A stretch of DNA of 64,000 nt from Serinus canaria (lineage: Eukaryota; Chordata; Aves; Passeriformes; Fringillidae), in contig NC_066316.1 of assembly GCF_022539315.1 (NCBI RefSeq), positions 6,711,501 through 6,775,500 of the forward strand, written 5' to 3'. Each line of letters starts with the position of its first letter. The stretch's first letter is position 1. Below the pieces are notes generated by a model, which was not told where the DNA came from, made no database searches, and saw only the letters and a list, made by a program, of their open reading frames with translations. Positions 36,036 to 49,500 of the stretch are shown here, piece by piece. Made by a program: the position numbers and the translations under genes.

Positions 36036-39000
36036 CTAAATATAAATGCATGATGGTTTTTAAAATATGTGCCAAACTGTTAATTTGTAGTTCCCCCCCA
36101 AGTTTTTCACTTTAACTACAAATATTCAAATAGTTTAGGGGAAAAAACAGGCAAACCTCACCCCACAACTGAGTTTGTATTTGGAGAAATCAGATTTTTT
36201 GACTCAATTTCAGTCCAGACCTTTATCCCAGCAGTTCATTGAGCTATTATTTTAAGAACTGAAATATTCTAAATTTGAAAAATTAAAAAAAAAATTAGGT
36301 GAGATTCCTCAAGTAGTGAACCATCTTAATTTAATTCCATATTACAACGCTCGACTGTCTCGTGTAGGTTATTGTAGCATCTGGTTTCAATGTCTTCAAA
36401 AGTCTCTATCTTAAATTCATGTAAAGCTAGAACACACAGATGCTAAAAAGAATTTGTAATTCTTAGTAGTCATTCCTCAATATTTGTTCTTTGGAAGAGT
36501 CCTAAACCACAACACAGAAAGGATATTTCATGTTGGGTCTGAATCCAAGCTTCAGCTGGAGTTGCTTGGCCAGCACTTTGTTAGCTGTGAGCAGCCTTTG
36601 AGAGCCTGGAATGTAAACTTTAAGGCTTTGAAATAGCTGAATGTTTGTTTCCACCAAAAAAATGCCCTCCAAAGTTTTTGGCACTGGGGTGCCCAGTGTT
36701 TGACTCTGGTGAAGAGAACCTTCAGTGCTCTGTGAGTGAGGGAGCTTGTACAAATGCCTAAAGGCTGGCAGTGACATGCTGTCTTCAAGACATTGGTTAT
36801 TTTTGAGGTGAAAATTGCTTTTTTTTGTTCTTTAAAGACATAACAAACATGCTAGTATTGTCTATAATGAAAACCGAGCTTAAATATTGTCATATTCAAT
36901 TATTCCTTTTTTTTTCCAATTATATTGGAATTCTCTATTTATGAATAGAGAATTTTCTTTGAATGATAGTTGCTTTCAAAATCTGTTGTTTGCTAAATTA
37001 TGGTTCAGAATTATGACCAAAGGAGAAATAATTTCAGGAGAGAGGCTGGAAAATAGCATAGGATTTTAATTTATTTTTCTTCCAGTTAGTAGTAGAAAGA
37101 GTTTTTAAAAGGCAAAAGGATAGTATTATAGATAGTGGTTTATAAAATAATTTGGTTTATAAGTTTGATCTAGTAACAGCAGCAAAACTTGAGTGTTTGA
37201 TGTTACTGATCTTAAATATGTTTATAGGTACCTTGTGAGTAGCTTGTGCAGCAAAAGATGTACAATAGTCCCTGAAGATTATAGTTTTATTGTGCTTTTT
37301 AAAGTTCAGTGTTTTCATAGAGCACATTATTTTGGAAACCATCTAAGGTGCACAAGATTTTTAGGAGCTTAGGCTGATGAACAGGAATCTCAGTAATGCA
37401 AGGTGCATGAAGGAATGTCTCTGAAACAGGAGAATGAATCCTCTTCATAAGATGATGCAGTGAAATCTGAGAAGGGTTTGTGTTTGATATTATTTCTGTC
37501 TGCCGTGTTATGTGCTGGAAGAGAAGTGCTTACTTGGCATATGGCTTGGTTGTGGCAGAAATGACACTGGGAGACCAGTTCAGAATGCTGAGCACTCAGT
37601 TTGAAGGAAGTCCTTGCTCTGTGTGAGCAATTAGGAGCCCTGGCTGCAGTAGGAGGCATGTGGTCATGTAGACTTAGTAATTGTATTCATCTAATGTGTA
37701 ACCATTAATACATTGCAGCTCAGTGTGAACTGGAACCCCTTGATGTAGATCAGCCCTTAAGCATTTAAATACCCAGGTGCTTCTTTCTGAAATGTCTTAG
37801 AGCCCAACTCAGCCTCCTCACGGTGGCTGTTGTAAATGTTCCTCATAAAGCTGCATTACATTTCATCCTAATTAGCACTGCTGCTGCAGCCTTGGTAAAG
37901 ACACATTGGATTAAAAAGAACCAGAGGCTGAGAGCCCACATTTCTCTCCTACAGGAATTAAATCAATTTCAGCCTTACAGTATTCACAGACCTGATTTAA
38001 TTTGGCCTCTTTCTCGAGATGATTGCAAAAGCACAGGAGCAGTAGGAAGCTCCTGCCTTTATTACTTATGTTTAACTTCAGAGTTGTGTCTGTTTTGAGT
38101 GCTGTCAGGGTAGCATTTCTTATTAGTCCCCAAATAAAGCAAATATGCTGTTTTGGTAGCAAATAAATTAAAAGTTCATAAATAAATAGTGGTTACCAGC
38201 AACAAATTAAGATGATAAATGTTTTTATTGTGGAAATAGGAATGAATGTTACCTACTGTGAAATGGATTTTTTTTAATTGAAATCAGATACATAATTAAG
38301 TTGTTATTAATTAGGCACAGGAAAGGTTAGAAACCTTAACATCTTTTGTCCATAAGCCAAATATTGTAGTTATGTTGATATCCATGCTGTGAATTCCCCA
38401 TTACTGCTCTGCCAGTAATTTCAACCTGGCATCTAGACTAAATTGTCTCCCTAGGAGCCAAGAGGAAACACAGCTGATATGTGATCTCGGGCATGGGTCT
38501 CTCTTGAATGAATAAAAGCACTGTCACATTTTATGAAATTACATCTGCTGGTTATGTGCTGTGTTCATCTCTGAATGAGGGAGAGGGCAGAGCTCATCTG
38601 AGTTATGGCACACACCCATATTCCAAAGAGACTTGATGGGATTTGGTACACTCTTGTAACTCCATTCCAGATCTGTTTCAGCTGCATGACAGAAACTGAA
38701 AGCAAGGCAATGATTGTGCCCAGACAAGAATTTTTGAAGTGTTCAGAAACACACAGAACACACAAATTGCCAGCCAGAGCTTGCTGAGCAGCCCCAGAGC
38801 ACGTTGCTCTGTGCATGGAGATGAACAAGTTTGACAAGTGGCTGCCATGCAGAGCTGGAAATGCAGTTCTCCTCTTCTCTCTCTGAGCAAAGATGAGATG
38901 AAGCTGGCTCCTCTCAGGTGCTTGGGTCTAGTGCCCCAACACAAACACCCAGCTGTGGCGCCAGATGTTGGCAGTGTGTGCTGAGCCTGCCAGTCCTGTA

Positions 39001-39044
39001 GACCCTTCAAGGTCCCTGTCACAGCTGTAAGGAGGTTCATTTAA
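36036..39044. other. Non-coding stretch with a hairpin pair
   Basis: No gene or repeat family recognised. Two abutting perfect hairpins lie at 36914-36930 and 36929-36954. The rest shows only short open frames (120 codons or less). Confidence 0.55.
36914..36954. repeat. Two abutting perfect hairpins
   Basis: TTCCAAT/ATTGGAA (7-bp stem, TAT loop) at 36914-36930, and AATTCTCTATT/AATAGAGAATT (11-bp stem, TATG loop) at 36929-36954. There is no T run of the bacterial-terminator kind and none is expected here. Function unknown. Confidence 0.8.
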
Positions 39045-39094
39045 GGGCTGGGCCCCGTGATCTTAGAGGTCTTTTAGAACCTTAAGGATCTGTG
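39045..39094 (+). repeat. CR1 LINE 3' terminus, short
   Basis: GGGCTGGGCCCCGTGATCTT then AGAGGTCTTTTAGAACCTTAA and GGATCTGTG match the 3' end of a CR1 subfamily whose terminus reads GATGATCTTAGAGGTCTTTT, different from the copies at 11215 and 27122. Only about 50 bp are recognisable, so it is probably an older copy. Confidence 0.7.
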
Positions 39095-41751
39095 CTCTTG
39101 CCCAGAGCCCTGTCAGCCCTTTGCTTTGCAGCAGGGAGGGACCTGCAGTGACCTGGGGGGAGCTGCTGCTCTTTGCTGCCAGAGGGCTGCAGAGCCCCTC
39201 CAGCCCGAGGTCCCCCAGGTGGGTGGGTGGCTTTGTCACACATGTGGGGATCTGAAGTTAGCAGTGGAGCTGTGTGCCATAGGCACTGTGTGGGGTGTTG
39301 TCCAAGGAGCCACGGGATTGATGGAGTTCTGGAGGTGCTGCAGGACTCTTTCCCCTTACCTGGTTGTGGGCCCACTAAGAGAAGGAGTCATGAATGCTCT
39401 GTTTCTCCTTAGGCAAGTGAGTGTCTAAGTCCCATGCTGTTATTCAAATTCTGCCAAGAATAGAAAACAAAACACTTGTTTGGAGCAATTATCTCTTAAC
39501 ATGTGGAAACTGCAACAGTGGTGAATTTTGAGATCTTTTTCTAAACTGAACAAAATCGTCCTCTATGCTTCTCTCTGATTGTTGAAGTATCTGTTGCCAC
39601 TTCAGCCTGATCTCTGTAACCACGTGGTGGTTGTTTTTTCCTTTTTCTACTCTATTCTTTATTTCTTTTAAGAGCTGATTCTTGTGATTTATTGGGTACA
39701 AACTACAAAGCTAAGTACTTTTCAGGATGTAAGTTGTAGTGGCTATGAGAAGGAATGAGACTATAATTCTCCTCCACTTTATTTTAGTTAAGTGTTTTCA
39801 GAGGGGAGGGGAGGATGTATTCTTTCCATTAGACCTCTCCTTTCTTAATCACCATTCCCTAATTAATTCCCTGGTTAAATATAAAGCAAGCATTAGCTTT
39901 GAATAATGTTTTCCTGTGTGATTAAGTAAAGAAGAATTTCTTTCTTTTGTATGATGACTCATTGCTGGGGGATCTGGAGGGAGCCTTAGGGTGGATATTT
40001 GAGAATTTGGTCCCAGGTGCTCTCATACCTTTGAGCTGTGCCTGCTGTCAGTCCAGAGGTGGGAGGCAAAGGCCATATCACGTATCAGCTGAACACCAAG
40101 AAAATTGCCTCTCTCCTGAAACCTCAGCTTTGTTGTTTCCTGGGGGAAAACTGACTCTGGCTCATAGAAATGCAAATCTCAAGACAACACATGCAGCTAG
40201 CAGGAATGTAAATCATTGTTCTTCCTGGCACGGTGTCTGTAATATTTCTAGTTGTGTGATGTGTATTCTTTGGTGTCCAAGCTGCCCCAAAAATGTCCTC
40301 TTTTCTTTTCACCAGCATCTTCCAGTTCCTCCTCCTGTCCCAGTTTGCAAACCTCTGGCTTGTAGCAGGACAGCTGTGTTGGGTCACACCATGAACCACA
40401 TCCAAAAGACCTGAGGTCAAGAACTGAGTCAAAAAAGGAGATTATAGTGAATGAGGGCATGGCAAAGAGGCACAACATACTCTAAGCTGGCCAAGTTCAT
40501 TTTACTGATGAAGAAACATTGTCTAACTCTACCCAGATGATGTGACTCTGTTTTTTGCTACTGTAGTAGCTTATGGTGTTCATTTTTAGCTCATAGCATC
40601 AAATTTTAGCTCAAAAGGCAGTTTTAGGAATGAGTCTGTGTTCAAATGTTGCTTGTAGCTCAAGATGTGAAAAAGGATGCAGTTTTATTAATGTGGCAGC
40701 AAGGAAAACATATGGAATATGTTTCATGTAATGACATGAGAATGCCTGTGATTTGACTGCTGTATCCATGAATGCTGTAACATATAATCTCTGGGTGTTG
40801 AAAAACAGGAATTTAAAAACACTCTTGGTTTTGATAAAAAGTATGGTAAACAGAAATCCCATTGATCTTTTTTCCTTTCATATGTTTTACAGGCCTTTCC
40901 CTGTATTTCAACCGGAATTTATGGTAAGACACACCTTTGATGTCACTTATTCTTACTCATTTTTCCCTGTTATTGGTATTTCAAACAGTGATATTTCCTA
41001 TCAGATGTCTCATTAGTCATTTTATCTCACCAATATATTTATGCTGTGTTAAACAACAGAGCCCCAAAGCCTTTGGCTGTGACTGGATGCTGGTGTGCTG
41101 GGAAGTGGGATACTGTTGTGCATAACTCTTAGAGCCTGTGAGCCAAGACCTGAAATTGTGATTTCCCTTCTGCAGAAACTCTTAAACACGCTGCTGTTAT
41201 TTCAACAAGGGAAAAATAGGGGTCTGGCAAAATTTTCCATCCAGAGGGAAAGAAAGAAAGATGCCATGATGTCCAAAACTGGCCAAAACAAATAAAAAAA
41301 GCCAAGCCAGCTTGCTGGAGTTACAGGAAATTATCTTAGTTCCCTTGAGTTTTGCTTGCACTGTTTTAGTTTATTAATTTACATGCAAATTTACATGGCC
41401 TGAAGGGACTGGAAGGAAATGGTTATTGTAAGTCTCTTGCTTTGTTGTAATCATAAGGTAATCCATCACTAGCAGTTAACTGGCTTTTGGTTGGCATTGT
41501 GAAAGAAGTGAGTGTGATATCTGAAGGAGGGAAAAAACAAGTAGTTCAATATTTAGAAAAAAAAAAAGAGAAATTTGAGAAAACATGCAAACTACAAAGG
41601 GAATTTTTTTTTCCTTAAACAATAACCTATGCTGATTTTTTTTCATTTATGTCCAATAAATGATTGTAGGTTTGGTTACTTATACAATTTGAAGTTTTAA
41701 AAATAAGGATGTTTGAAAGAAACATGAAGATGCTCCATGTCTTGAACTGTT
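39095..41751. other. Non-coding stretch with one micro-exon-like segment
   Basis: Open frames up to 155 codons (39947-40414, plus) without recognisable content. At 40893-40923 a 31-base segment lies between an excellent acceptor (TTTTTCCTTTCATATGTTTTACAG type) and an excellent donor (ATG then GTAAGA). Confidence 0.5.
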
Positions 41752-41847
41752 GAAGGCCAACTTGGTCCAGTGGAAGGTGTCCCAAGGGGGATTGGTACCA
41801 GATGATCTTTAATCCCTTCCAACCCAATCTATTCAATGATTTTATGC
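41752..41847 (+). repeat. CR1 LINE 3' terminus
   Basis: GAAGGCCAACTTGGTCCAGT, GGAAGGTGTCCCAAGGGGGA, then CAGATGATCTTTAATCCCTT, CCAACCCAATC and a decayed ATTCAATGATTTTATG tail. Sense-strand avian CR1 3' end, about 96 bp. Confidence 0.9.
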
Positions 41848-43059
41848 TAAACAGCAATAATTTTTTTTAAAAGCCATTATCATGTAACAATGAAATATGA
41901 CATAAGTCGTAACATATAGTAATTGTTAGATAAGATAATTTGAGCTTTGACTAATTAGATAATTCAGATTCAGGAGGGGAGAAATGAAGGCAGAAATATT
42001 TAGGCTCGTTCTTTCTATTTTAAGGACCTCTTATTAAATTTTTTTGATGATTGTAGGTCTGAAATTGGCTTCAGAAGGTAAAATCTAGTTCACTTTGGGT
42101 GCTGTATTCCATTCTACTTGAACTGCATTTCTGTTGCTGCAGAAGAACATGCAGATGTCATTTCCATGAGCACTAGGACTGGCTGAACAGAAATCTGCTT
42201 TCAGATAAAGCTTTGCCTCAGCTCTCAGTTTTCGTCCCCCTTTTGAACTTGGAGGAAAGATTTGCATTTTAGTCCTTGATTCATTGGCCTAAATCTTGAT
42301 CTTTTATATAGAAATATTTTTGTTTGATATACTTCATTTTGTTTACATTTGTTTGTGTTTGATACATCTATTTTAGAAAATCAAGCAAGATATGATGTAA
42401 GTATATGGAAATTACCAATAAGTGGGAGGTACAAAGAATGATAGTTCATTTTATTTTAGAATTGGCCTAGTTAACAGAAGAGTCTCAGCAGGTGAGAAAT
42501 ATGGTTCCCTGAAGCCAGCAGAGAAAGTTGGAAAGGATCTCTCATAGGAATAGTGAGTTTATGTGAAGTTTTCAATGCTTTTCTCAAAGTTAGCTGGGGC
42601 ATTACTGAAACATTATCCACTGCAGCAGATGCTTTTGCTGTAATTGTTTTCTGTTTTCACTGCTGGAAATAAATTAAAATGTGTTTGTGCTAAAATGCTC
42701 TGGTTTTCTGATGCTGCTTTTGGGGTTCTTTTTTGGGGAGGGAATACAGCCTCTACTTGATAGCACTGCTTACACTTTTAAGAAATGCTTTTTATTCCTC
42801 AGTTAAAGAAGTACTTCCCTCCTTTCCAGACTTTCAGATGCACTGCCTGAGAGTAATAATTAAACAGGCAGTCCTGCATCTGGCTTCAGGTGTCAGTATT
42901 TTCAAGAATGCTTGACAGCAGTTGCATTGCTAGAATTGCACTGTGACGTGTTTGCAATGTCAAGTACAAACAAGCCCCACTAAACTATGCTTTCATATTT
43001 TTGGGTTTTTGGGGGTTTTCCACTTTATCCATGCATATTCCCTTAGATAAAGGCAGTGT
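41848..43059. other. Non-coding stretch, nothing recognised
   Basis: AT-rich single-copy sequence with open frames no longer than 60 codons. Confidence 0.6.
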
Positions 43060-43593
43060 CTAGATGGAAAAGTGGATCAGCCTCATTCCTGGTGGCCAAG
43101 CTGATGAGGGTACCTGTGCTGTGCACCTAGTGCTGGACTGTCCATTGAGGCAGTACAGAAGGAACACACTTGCTGTTTCCTCATCTTGGACCCATACAAA
43201 CAAACAATTTCCCTTCAGAAACCCCAGGCTGAGGATGCAATTTCTCCTACAAATTGAAGTGCAGACATTTGCTGGAGGTTGGCTGAGTGTATCCAGCTTG
43301 AGAATCTGGACTGAGTTCTGCTCCAGACTCCTGCAGATGTGTAGATTGCTCACCTGCCCTCTCATCCTTAGGACAGAGTGCTCACACTTCTGTGGGGAGC
43401 AGTCCATTCCTGTTTTCATCCCTGCAGAGCACTCCTTTACTCCCACAAAAAGGAAGCTGGGAAGAAACAAGCAAGCAAGGCTTTTCCTGAGGTCTTGGCA
43501 AAGGGCAGATGGCTTTCCATGGGAAGAGGGTTGAATAGAGGAGAAGTCTGCCCTCCTCTCCAGACACTTTCCTGATGTTCCATCTCCACCCAT
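43060..43593. other. Block open on both strands, unidentified
   Basis: A 177-codon frame on the minus strand (ATG at 43591-43593) and a 156-codon frame on the plus strand (ATG at 43064) cover almost the same bases. Neither shows a domain, signal peptide or membrane segment that I recognise, and both are Ser/Cys/Pro-rich. A locally GC-richer, stop-poor stretch explains this as well as a gene does. At most one strand could be coding. Confidence 0.2.
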
Positions 43594-46500
43594 GTGGATG
43601 TTTCAGCCTGAGCAAGTTACAGCCCTGAGAAGGCCATTTGGCTGCTGCAGGCAAAACTTGGATTTTCATGTGCTCCTCTTTAAAGAGTGCTGGCAACAAA
43701 TCCACTCACAAAGGATCTTTGATTTAGAAGTGGGATTCTATCTTTGAAAAATGACATAAGCAGCCACCAATGCTAAATATTTGTAAGGATTAAAAAACAA
43801 CTAAGAATCTGCCCAAAGGCACTCTAGGAAAAAAAATTCCCTATGAGATCCCAAATCCCTAATATATTTTCCTAAGAGATCCCTGTCACCTCTAATAAGC
43901 TTAAGAACTGCTAATCAGTCTAAGAAAGGAAAGGTTGTGAAGGTTTGTATCCCCATGGATCCCTGGGTTACTCTCTTCCATTGCAATAAATGTTTTCATT
44001 TGTACCAAGAGCATGAAGTTTCCCAAATGAAACTGTTTTGGGAGGAGGACTGAGGATTTCCACCCCTCCCATGGCATTAGGGAGGTATTGGAGGATCAAG
44101 CTCCACACATCCTTAGCAGCTGTTTAGTAATACACAAACATAAGCCAGACCAGTTTGATTTTTAGGGATTTTCTTACATTTTTGTCTCTTTTTCCTTTTT
44201 AAAGCACTTTTACTGTATTAAAAGGGATGAAAAAATCTATAGTTCAGAGGGTACAAAGTGCTATTTTGGGCTGTAGTGTTTCAGATTGTCATGTTGTACC
44301 AGTGGATCACCATTTGCATGTCTAATTTTCCCTTAATTACTGACTTATTATGTCTGGGGTACCTCCAGAAGAGGGGGCTGGGGGGTAAATGCCACTTTCT
44401 TCGGTAGATTTTTTGGAAGAGCACCTCATTGAGACTCTCTCCACAAATTGTGGTGTTTGCAGCCTGCAAAGAGAACAAGGATGTTGGATAAGGTTCTACA
44501 AACCTTCCAAGCCCCAAAATTAAAACAAGGCTTTGCAGATGGATGTAAGGAGACAGGATTTTTCATGTTTGTCACAAATATTTTGAGAGATAATTGTGGG
44601 ATAGGCTGCATATGGAAGGAATTGAAGATGCTATGGTGTGTGCACACCTGTGTGTTACCTCCTTGCTGTTACTTTACAGTAATACAGGGCTGGGCTTTGT
44701 TCTGAGGTACTTATGAGGTGCTCTTTGACAACAAAAACTAGTATTTAAATGTTATTTTAAACTTAAGGGAGAGGGGGAAACAGAAGAAATAAAGTGGAGG
44801 GAGAAGAATGAAACTCTGAATTCCAATTATTGTGTATTTCTGTCTCTACATCACTATAGCTGTATGATGTACCTCAGCTTGATTTCATGAAAATTGTGTC
44901 CTCTATCCTTTCTGAGAGGAAATATAAAGGCAGCTCTCAGTTTTCTCATGAGCTTATACTTGCATTAATTTTAAAGACAGAGAGAGAAACAGACCAAATG
45001 CCACGAAAGTGCAGAATGTCTGTGCTAATTTAGCTGGTGGAAATGCCCAGTTTCACCCCATTTTAAACATCCTTATTACATTGGAGTAAATCTTGCTGCT
45101 GTAGAATCCACTGAGGCTTACTTGTAGCTTTTGGCCTGGTCATGACAAAACATTGCACAGGTTTTTGGTTATTTTTTTTTTTTGCTATGTATTGCTAAAG
45201 GGAAGTCAGAAAAGAAAAAAAGTAAATTGGCTGTGGGTATAGGAAATAGAAGAATATAATCTGTTCTTAAGGGAGGCTGCAGGGAGGGAGCACAGATCCT
45301 CTGGTCTGCTTCAGATTTGGGGAAGAGATCCTTTGGTCTTGTGCCAGCTTGTGTCACCTCTGTCCTGAGCCCCAGTCTGTCCTGCTCAGAGTCCAAGGAG
45401 TGATTTCATCCTGCTCCAGAGGGCTGGGAGCATCTCCATCAGCTCTTCTCCCCATGAGGGGATCCCAGGTAGATTATAGCAAGGGATTAACCAACAGGTG
45501 TTTGACTGAAGGATTGTAAAAGCCATCATAAAATCTGAGTCAGAAGACTAAACCAAATGTTTTCCAAGGCAGAATAAATTCCTGACACAGGGTTAAAGGT
45601 TGAGGCCATCTATTTCCATCTTTCTCATCTGGTTTTTTTTGGTTTTTTTCCCCCTCATTTTTCTGTTGGCATTTCATTTCTGGAATAGATGTTTCTTTAA
45701 TGAGCAATTCTAATAAGGGCTGCACTGTCATCTTTCCAAGGAAGGATTTAGCTGTAAATTTTCCAGAGCCACTATACACCAGTGTGTAATGAGTAACTAT
45801 GAAGTGGGTTTGTATTTATCTTCAGTCTGGTGCTTTGAGTTCCTGTCACCATTAAAAAGGCTTGATGCTTATGTGATCATCAGAATTTGGATATTGTGAT
45901 GTCAGTTGAGGTTATCCAGGAAAATGGATATTATCATAAAAATTCTTTGTGGTAAAAAATCCCAATCTGGTAGGTCACATAAGAAAAGTTCCTTTTAAGA
46001 AGATTTTCATAACTAAGCTGATTTTTAAACTTGATCAGCACCTCCTCATCCCTCAGCTTAGACCACATCAACTTTTTGACACTGTGTTGTTTAAAAGACC
46101 TTTTTTGTAACTCATTGAGAGTTAATTGCATTTTGTTAATTGGCATAATGTACTATGTTTGCAAAAATGAAGATATATGAGAACTCATTCTTTGACACTT
46201 CTTTTGGGTCTGTTCACCAGTTAAACAGATTATTATTAAAAGTAATGGTAACAGCTATGAAATTGCTATTATAATATTCAAGTAATCCTAGAAATCTAAT
46301 TACTACTTGTATAAAAATTTGTTGCATGCATTATTTAACAGTGTTCTTATTTCAGATAGTGTGGTGTCCATGATACTAATTGGTGTCTTCCCATAATTTA
46401 AATGCTAAAAAAATTATTACAGGGAAGTGTAAATTGATGAGTTCTCAGTAGTCTAAAATTAACATTCATGTGATGTATTTAGCAAGGAGAAGCTCTAGCT

Positions 46501-49500
46501 TGATTCCAGACGAGAGACTTAATAAGCTCTCTTTTTCAGTGGAAATTAGCTTTTTATGGATAATGTGGTTTGACTATCTAGAATTTTATCTATTCTGAAG
46601 GTCTTGCTGACTGGTCCAATTTGCAGCATTTCCCCTGAACACTAGAGGACAAATCCTGTCCTTCATGAAAATGGCATTTAGTGACTGTCCTTAAAATTTC
46701 CCTTTGAAAGCTGAGACTGTTGACTAAATAGTCAGTTGCCTCATGGCATCTCTTTTAGTCTTTTCCATGTTCTCTTCAGGAAGAAATAAAAGTCTATGTA
46801 GTTACTTTTTCCTCTTAAAATGATATTTATATTTCAGCCATGTTTATATTAGATATATATTATTATGTTATCATTCCTTTCAACCCTGCAGCTGCCCACC
46901 CTCTTTAACCTCACTGCCTGGGTTCTCCTCTGCAAGAAACAATTGTGTGCTCACTCTCTTGCTCTTATTTCAAAGTGTTTTCCATCTTGAAGCTTCTAGC
47001 ATGGCTCAAATTGCTTCAGCAGGGAGCTCTGTAGGTATCTCCAGGCTGCTGACGAAAAGCCTGGAACATCCCCAAAGGCATCAAAAACATGATGAGCTTT
47101 GGGCACTTCTCCCTTTTTTTCCCTTTCACTTTCTGTGTTATTATTATTTTGTCAGGTAAGGCATAAATAAGCTGGAAAAGTTCTCTGGTATCCAGGAAGC
47201 ATATTGCAGAAATTGTAAACAGGGCTTCAGCTGGTCAGATATATTATTTGCTCTAATATTTGTGGTTTTCTGTTCAAAGAGCTAGGAATGTCTCAGTTAC
47301 CATGATGAAAGTTAAAATTCTGTATTGTTGTATACCAACAGAATCACTTAATTCTCTTCTCTAAATTTTCTTGGCTGATGTCAACATGATAATCTGATGT
47401 GTTTGTTCTGTGCCTTTACACTCTGGAAAAGCTGAAGCTCTTTGAAGCTCATTTGTTAAGAAATGAATTGAAATAAGAAAACAAAGCTTCGTGGACCTCA
47501 TCCTAGAGACATTGCATTAAGATGATACATGGAGTATAAAACATTTCTTGGTAAAAGGCCCAATTATTGCTATCCAAATTTTTTCTTTGATGTAATCTTG
47601 CCCCTTGCCCCAGGAAAGAGCATGTCTCTAAAACTCATCTTGGAGCCCAATCCATTAGTGAATTCTACCGTGTTGTTCTGGGTGTCTTTTAACCATCTCC
47701 ATTATTAGATGGAGTGTGAAAACATATCATTATAATAATATCTTTTTCATGCCTTCCCACGTTTTTAGCACTTAGCAGTGATTTCATTTACCTGTGCACT
47801 CTGGCTTAACTAGTCTTGCATGTAATCTTAGTTACACCACACGTTCTGTATACTTTGGCAGCCAGAAAAAGCTCACCAATGGCAAGGTTTCTATTCCTTT
47901 TAATACCATGCAGTTGTTTTATCTGGAGTTTACAGACATAAACAGGAGGAAACTGCCATGAAACCTGATGAGCATGATGCCCTTAGTTCCCATGATTTAA
48001 TTTTAGGTACTCCGAGTCTGGCTCAATAATCTTGGGGTTCCCTTTCAGCCTGAGATATCCTGTGACTCTGAGTGTCCTCAGCTGAGTCCCACTCACAGCT
48101 TGAAACTCATTCTGTGAGGACAGGAAAGCTGTGCAAGTCTTTGTGTGTCCTTGCAGAGCTTTTAAAAGCCCTGACACACTAAACTTGAGTAGGAGTAATA
48201 TTTGTGGTGTCACATATATCAAAGAGTTTTACCACAAAGGTGTTGACCTTTGCTATCTTTTTGAACTTCTGTGACTGCATTAGATAGTAAATGCCTCAGG
48301 AAAACAGCTTCTTTTTTCCACTAATTCCTCAGTTTTTAGTGCAAAGGGTCTATCTGTGGTCTGGCCACAGAATATTGTGATGCTGGGCCTTATTTGTCCT
48401 ACTTTTTATTCTTTCTTACTAATTATTCCTACTTTTTCATAGCAGACATTGTCTCTTAATGTTTATTTATGCAGTATCTATTGTAATGGTCCTAGTCAGT
48501 GTTGGAGACCCTTAGTACTACTCCAGTACAAACACAGAAAGTCATATATATGAATTTACCATATCTATAAATTTACATTACCAAAGTCCTCTCTCGTTCT
48601 TAACTTTGGTCACTCCAAGAAGTTTGGAAGAAGCATGTGTGAGGAAATGGAGACTCTTAGGTGGCTTGTGAAAGGTAAAAATGTACTGCAAGGGCACATC
48701 CCTTTCTCCTGAAATGAAAGAAAAGATTAACAGAACAGACCTGCTACTCTGAGTCTCATCAAAGTACCTGGAAGTCAAGCTAAAGGCATCTCTGGCTCAG
48801 AGAGTCATTCACTGTGTTGTCCTTTTTCCTGCATCTTTGTTAAATTGTGATGCTGCCATATATCACTGGAAAGGGCAGCTGCCACTGAGGCAGGATAGCA
48901 GAGCTGAAAGGTTCTGTGTAGTGAATGACTAATCCTGTTTCTGAGCCAGAATCCTGTTTATAAGATGTATTCTGCAGCTCTGCACGCCGCAGATCGTGTT
49001 GGCAGCTGGGTTAATGGAGGGCCTGGAAGAGAGTTAGTTGTGCCTTTTTATCTTAGGAATGTATTTAAAGCTATTGTGTGCTGCACATGCTGGCAAAATG
49101 GTCACCTGTCTTCTGTCTCAAGGTGTGATGTGCCAGAAAATAAAGTACCATGAATTACAACAATGGAAAGAAGCATCTATTACAATCCTCTAAATTTTAT
49201 TTCTTTTTTGTATAAAAAGAGATTTTCTTTTTAACTAGCAATTTCTAAGGTCATAAAAAGTTAGATTTATACACATACTTTGAATTTATGCAACTGAGGT
49301 AACTTGTATCAATGAATTAAACAAATTGCATGCATGCATTGCCAGGGCTGTGGTGTTATTTCTCAAATTCCATTTTAATAATTATTCATGAAATATCAGG
49401 TTGTTGTGGAATTGTTTCCTGTTTAATTAATCTATCAGAATCTGATTATTCAGTTTTAGTTAGTTTCTTGTATAGATGAAATATTACACTTTTTCAAGCT

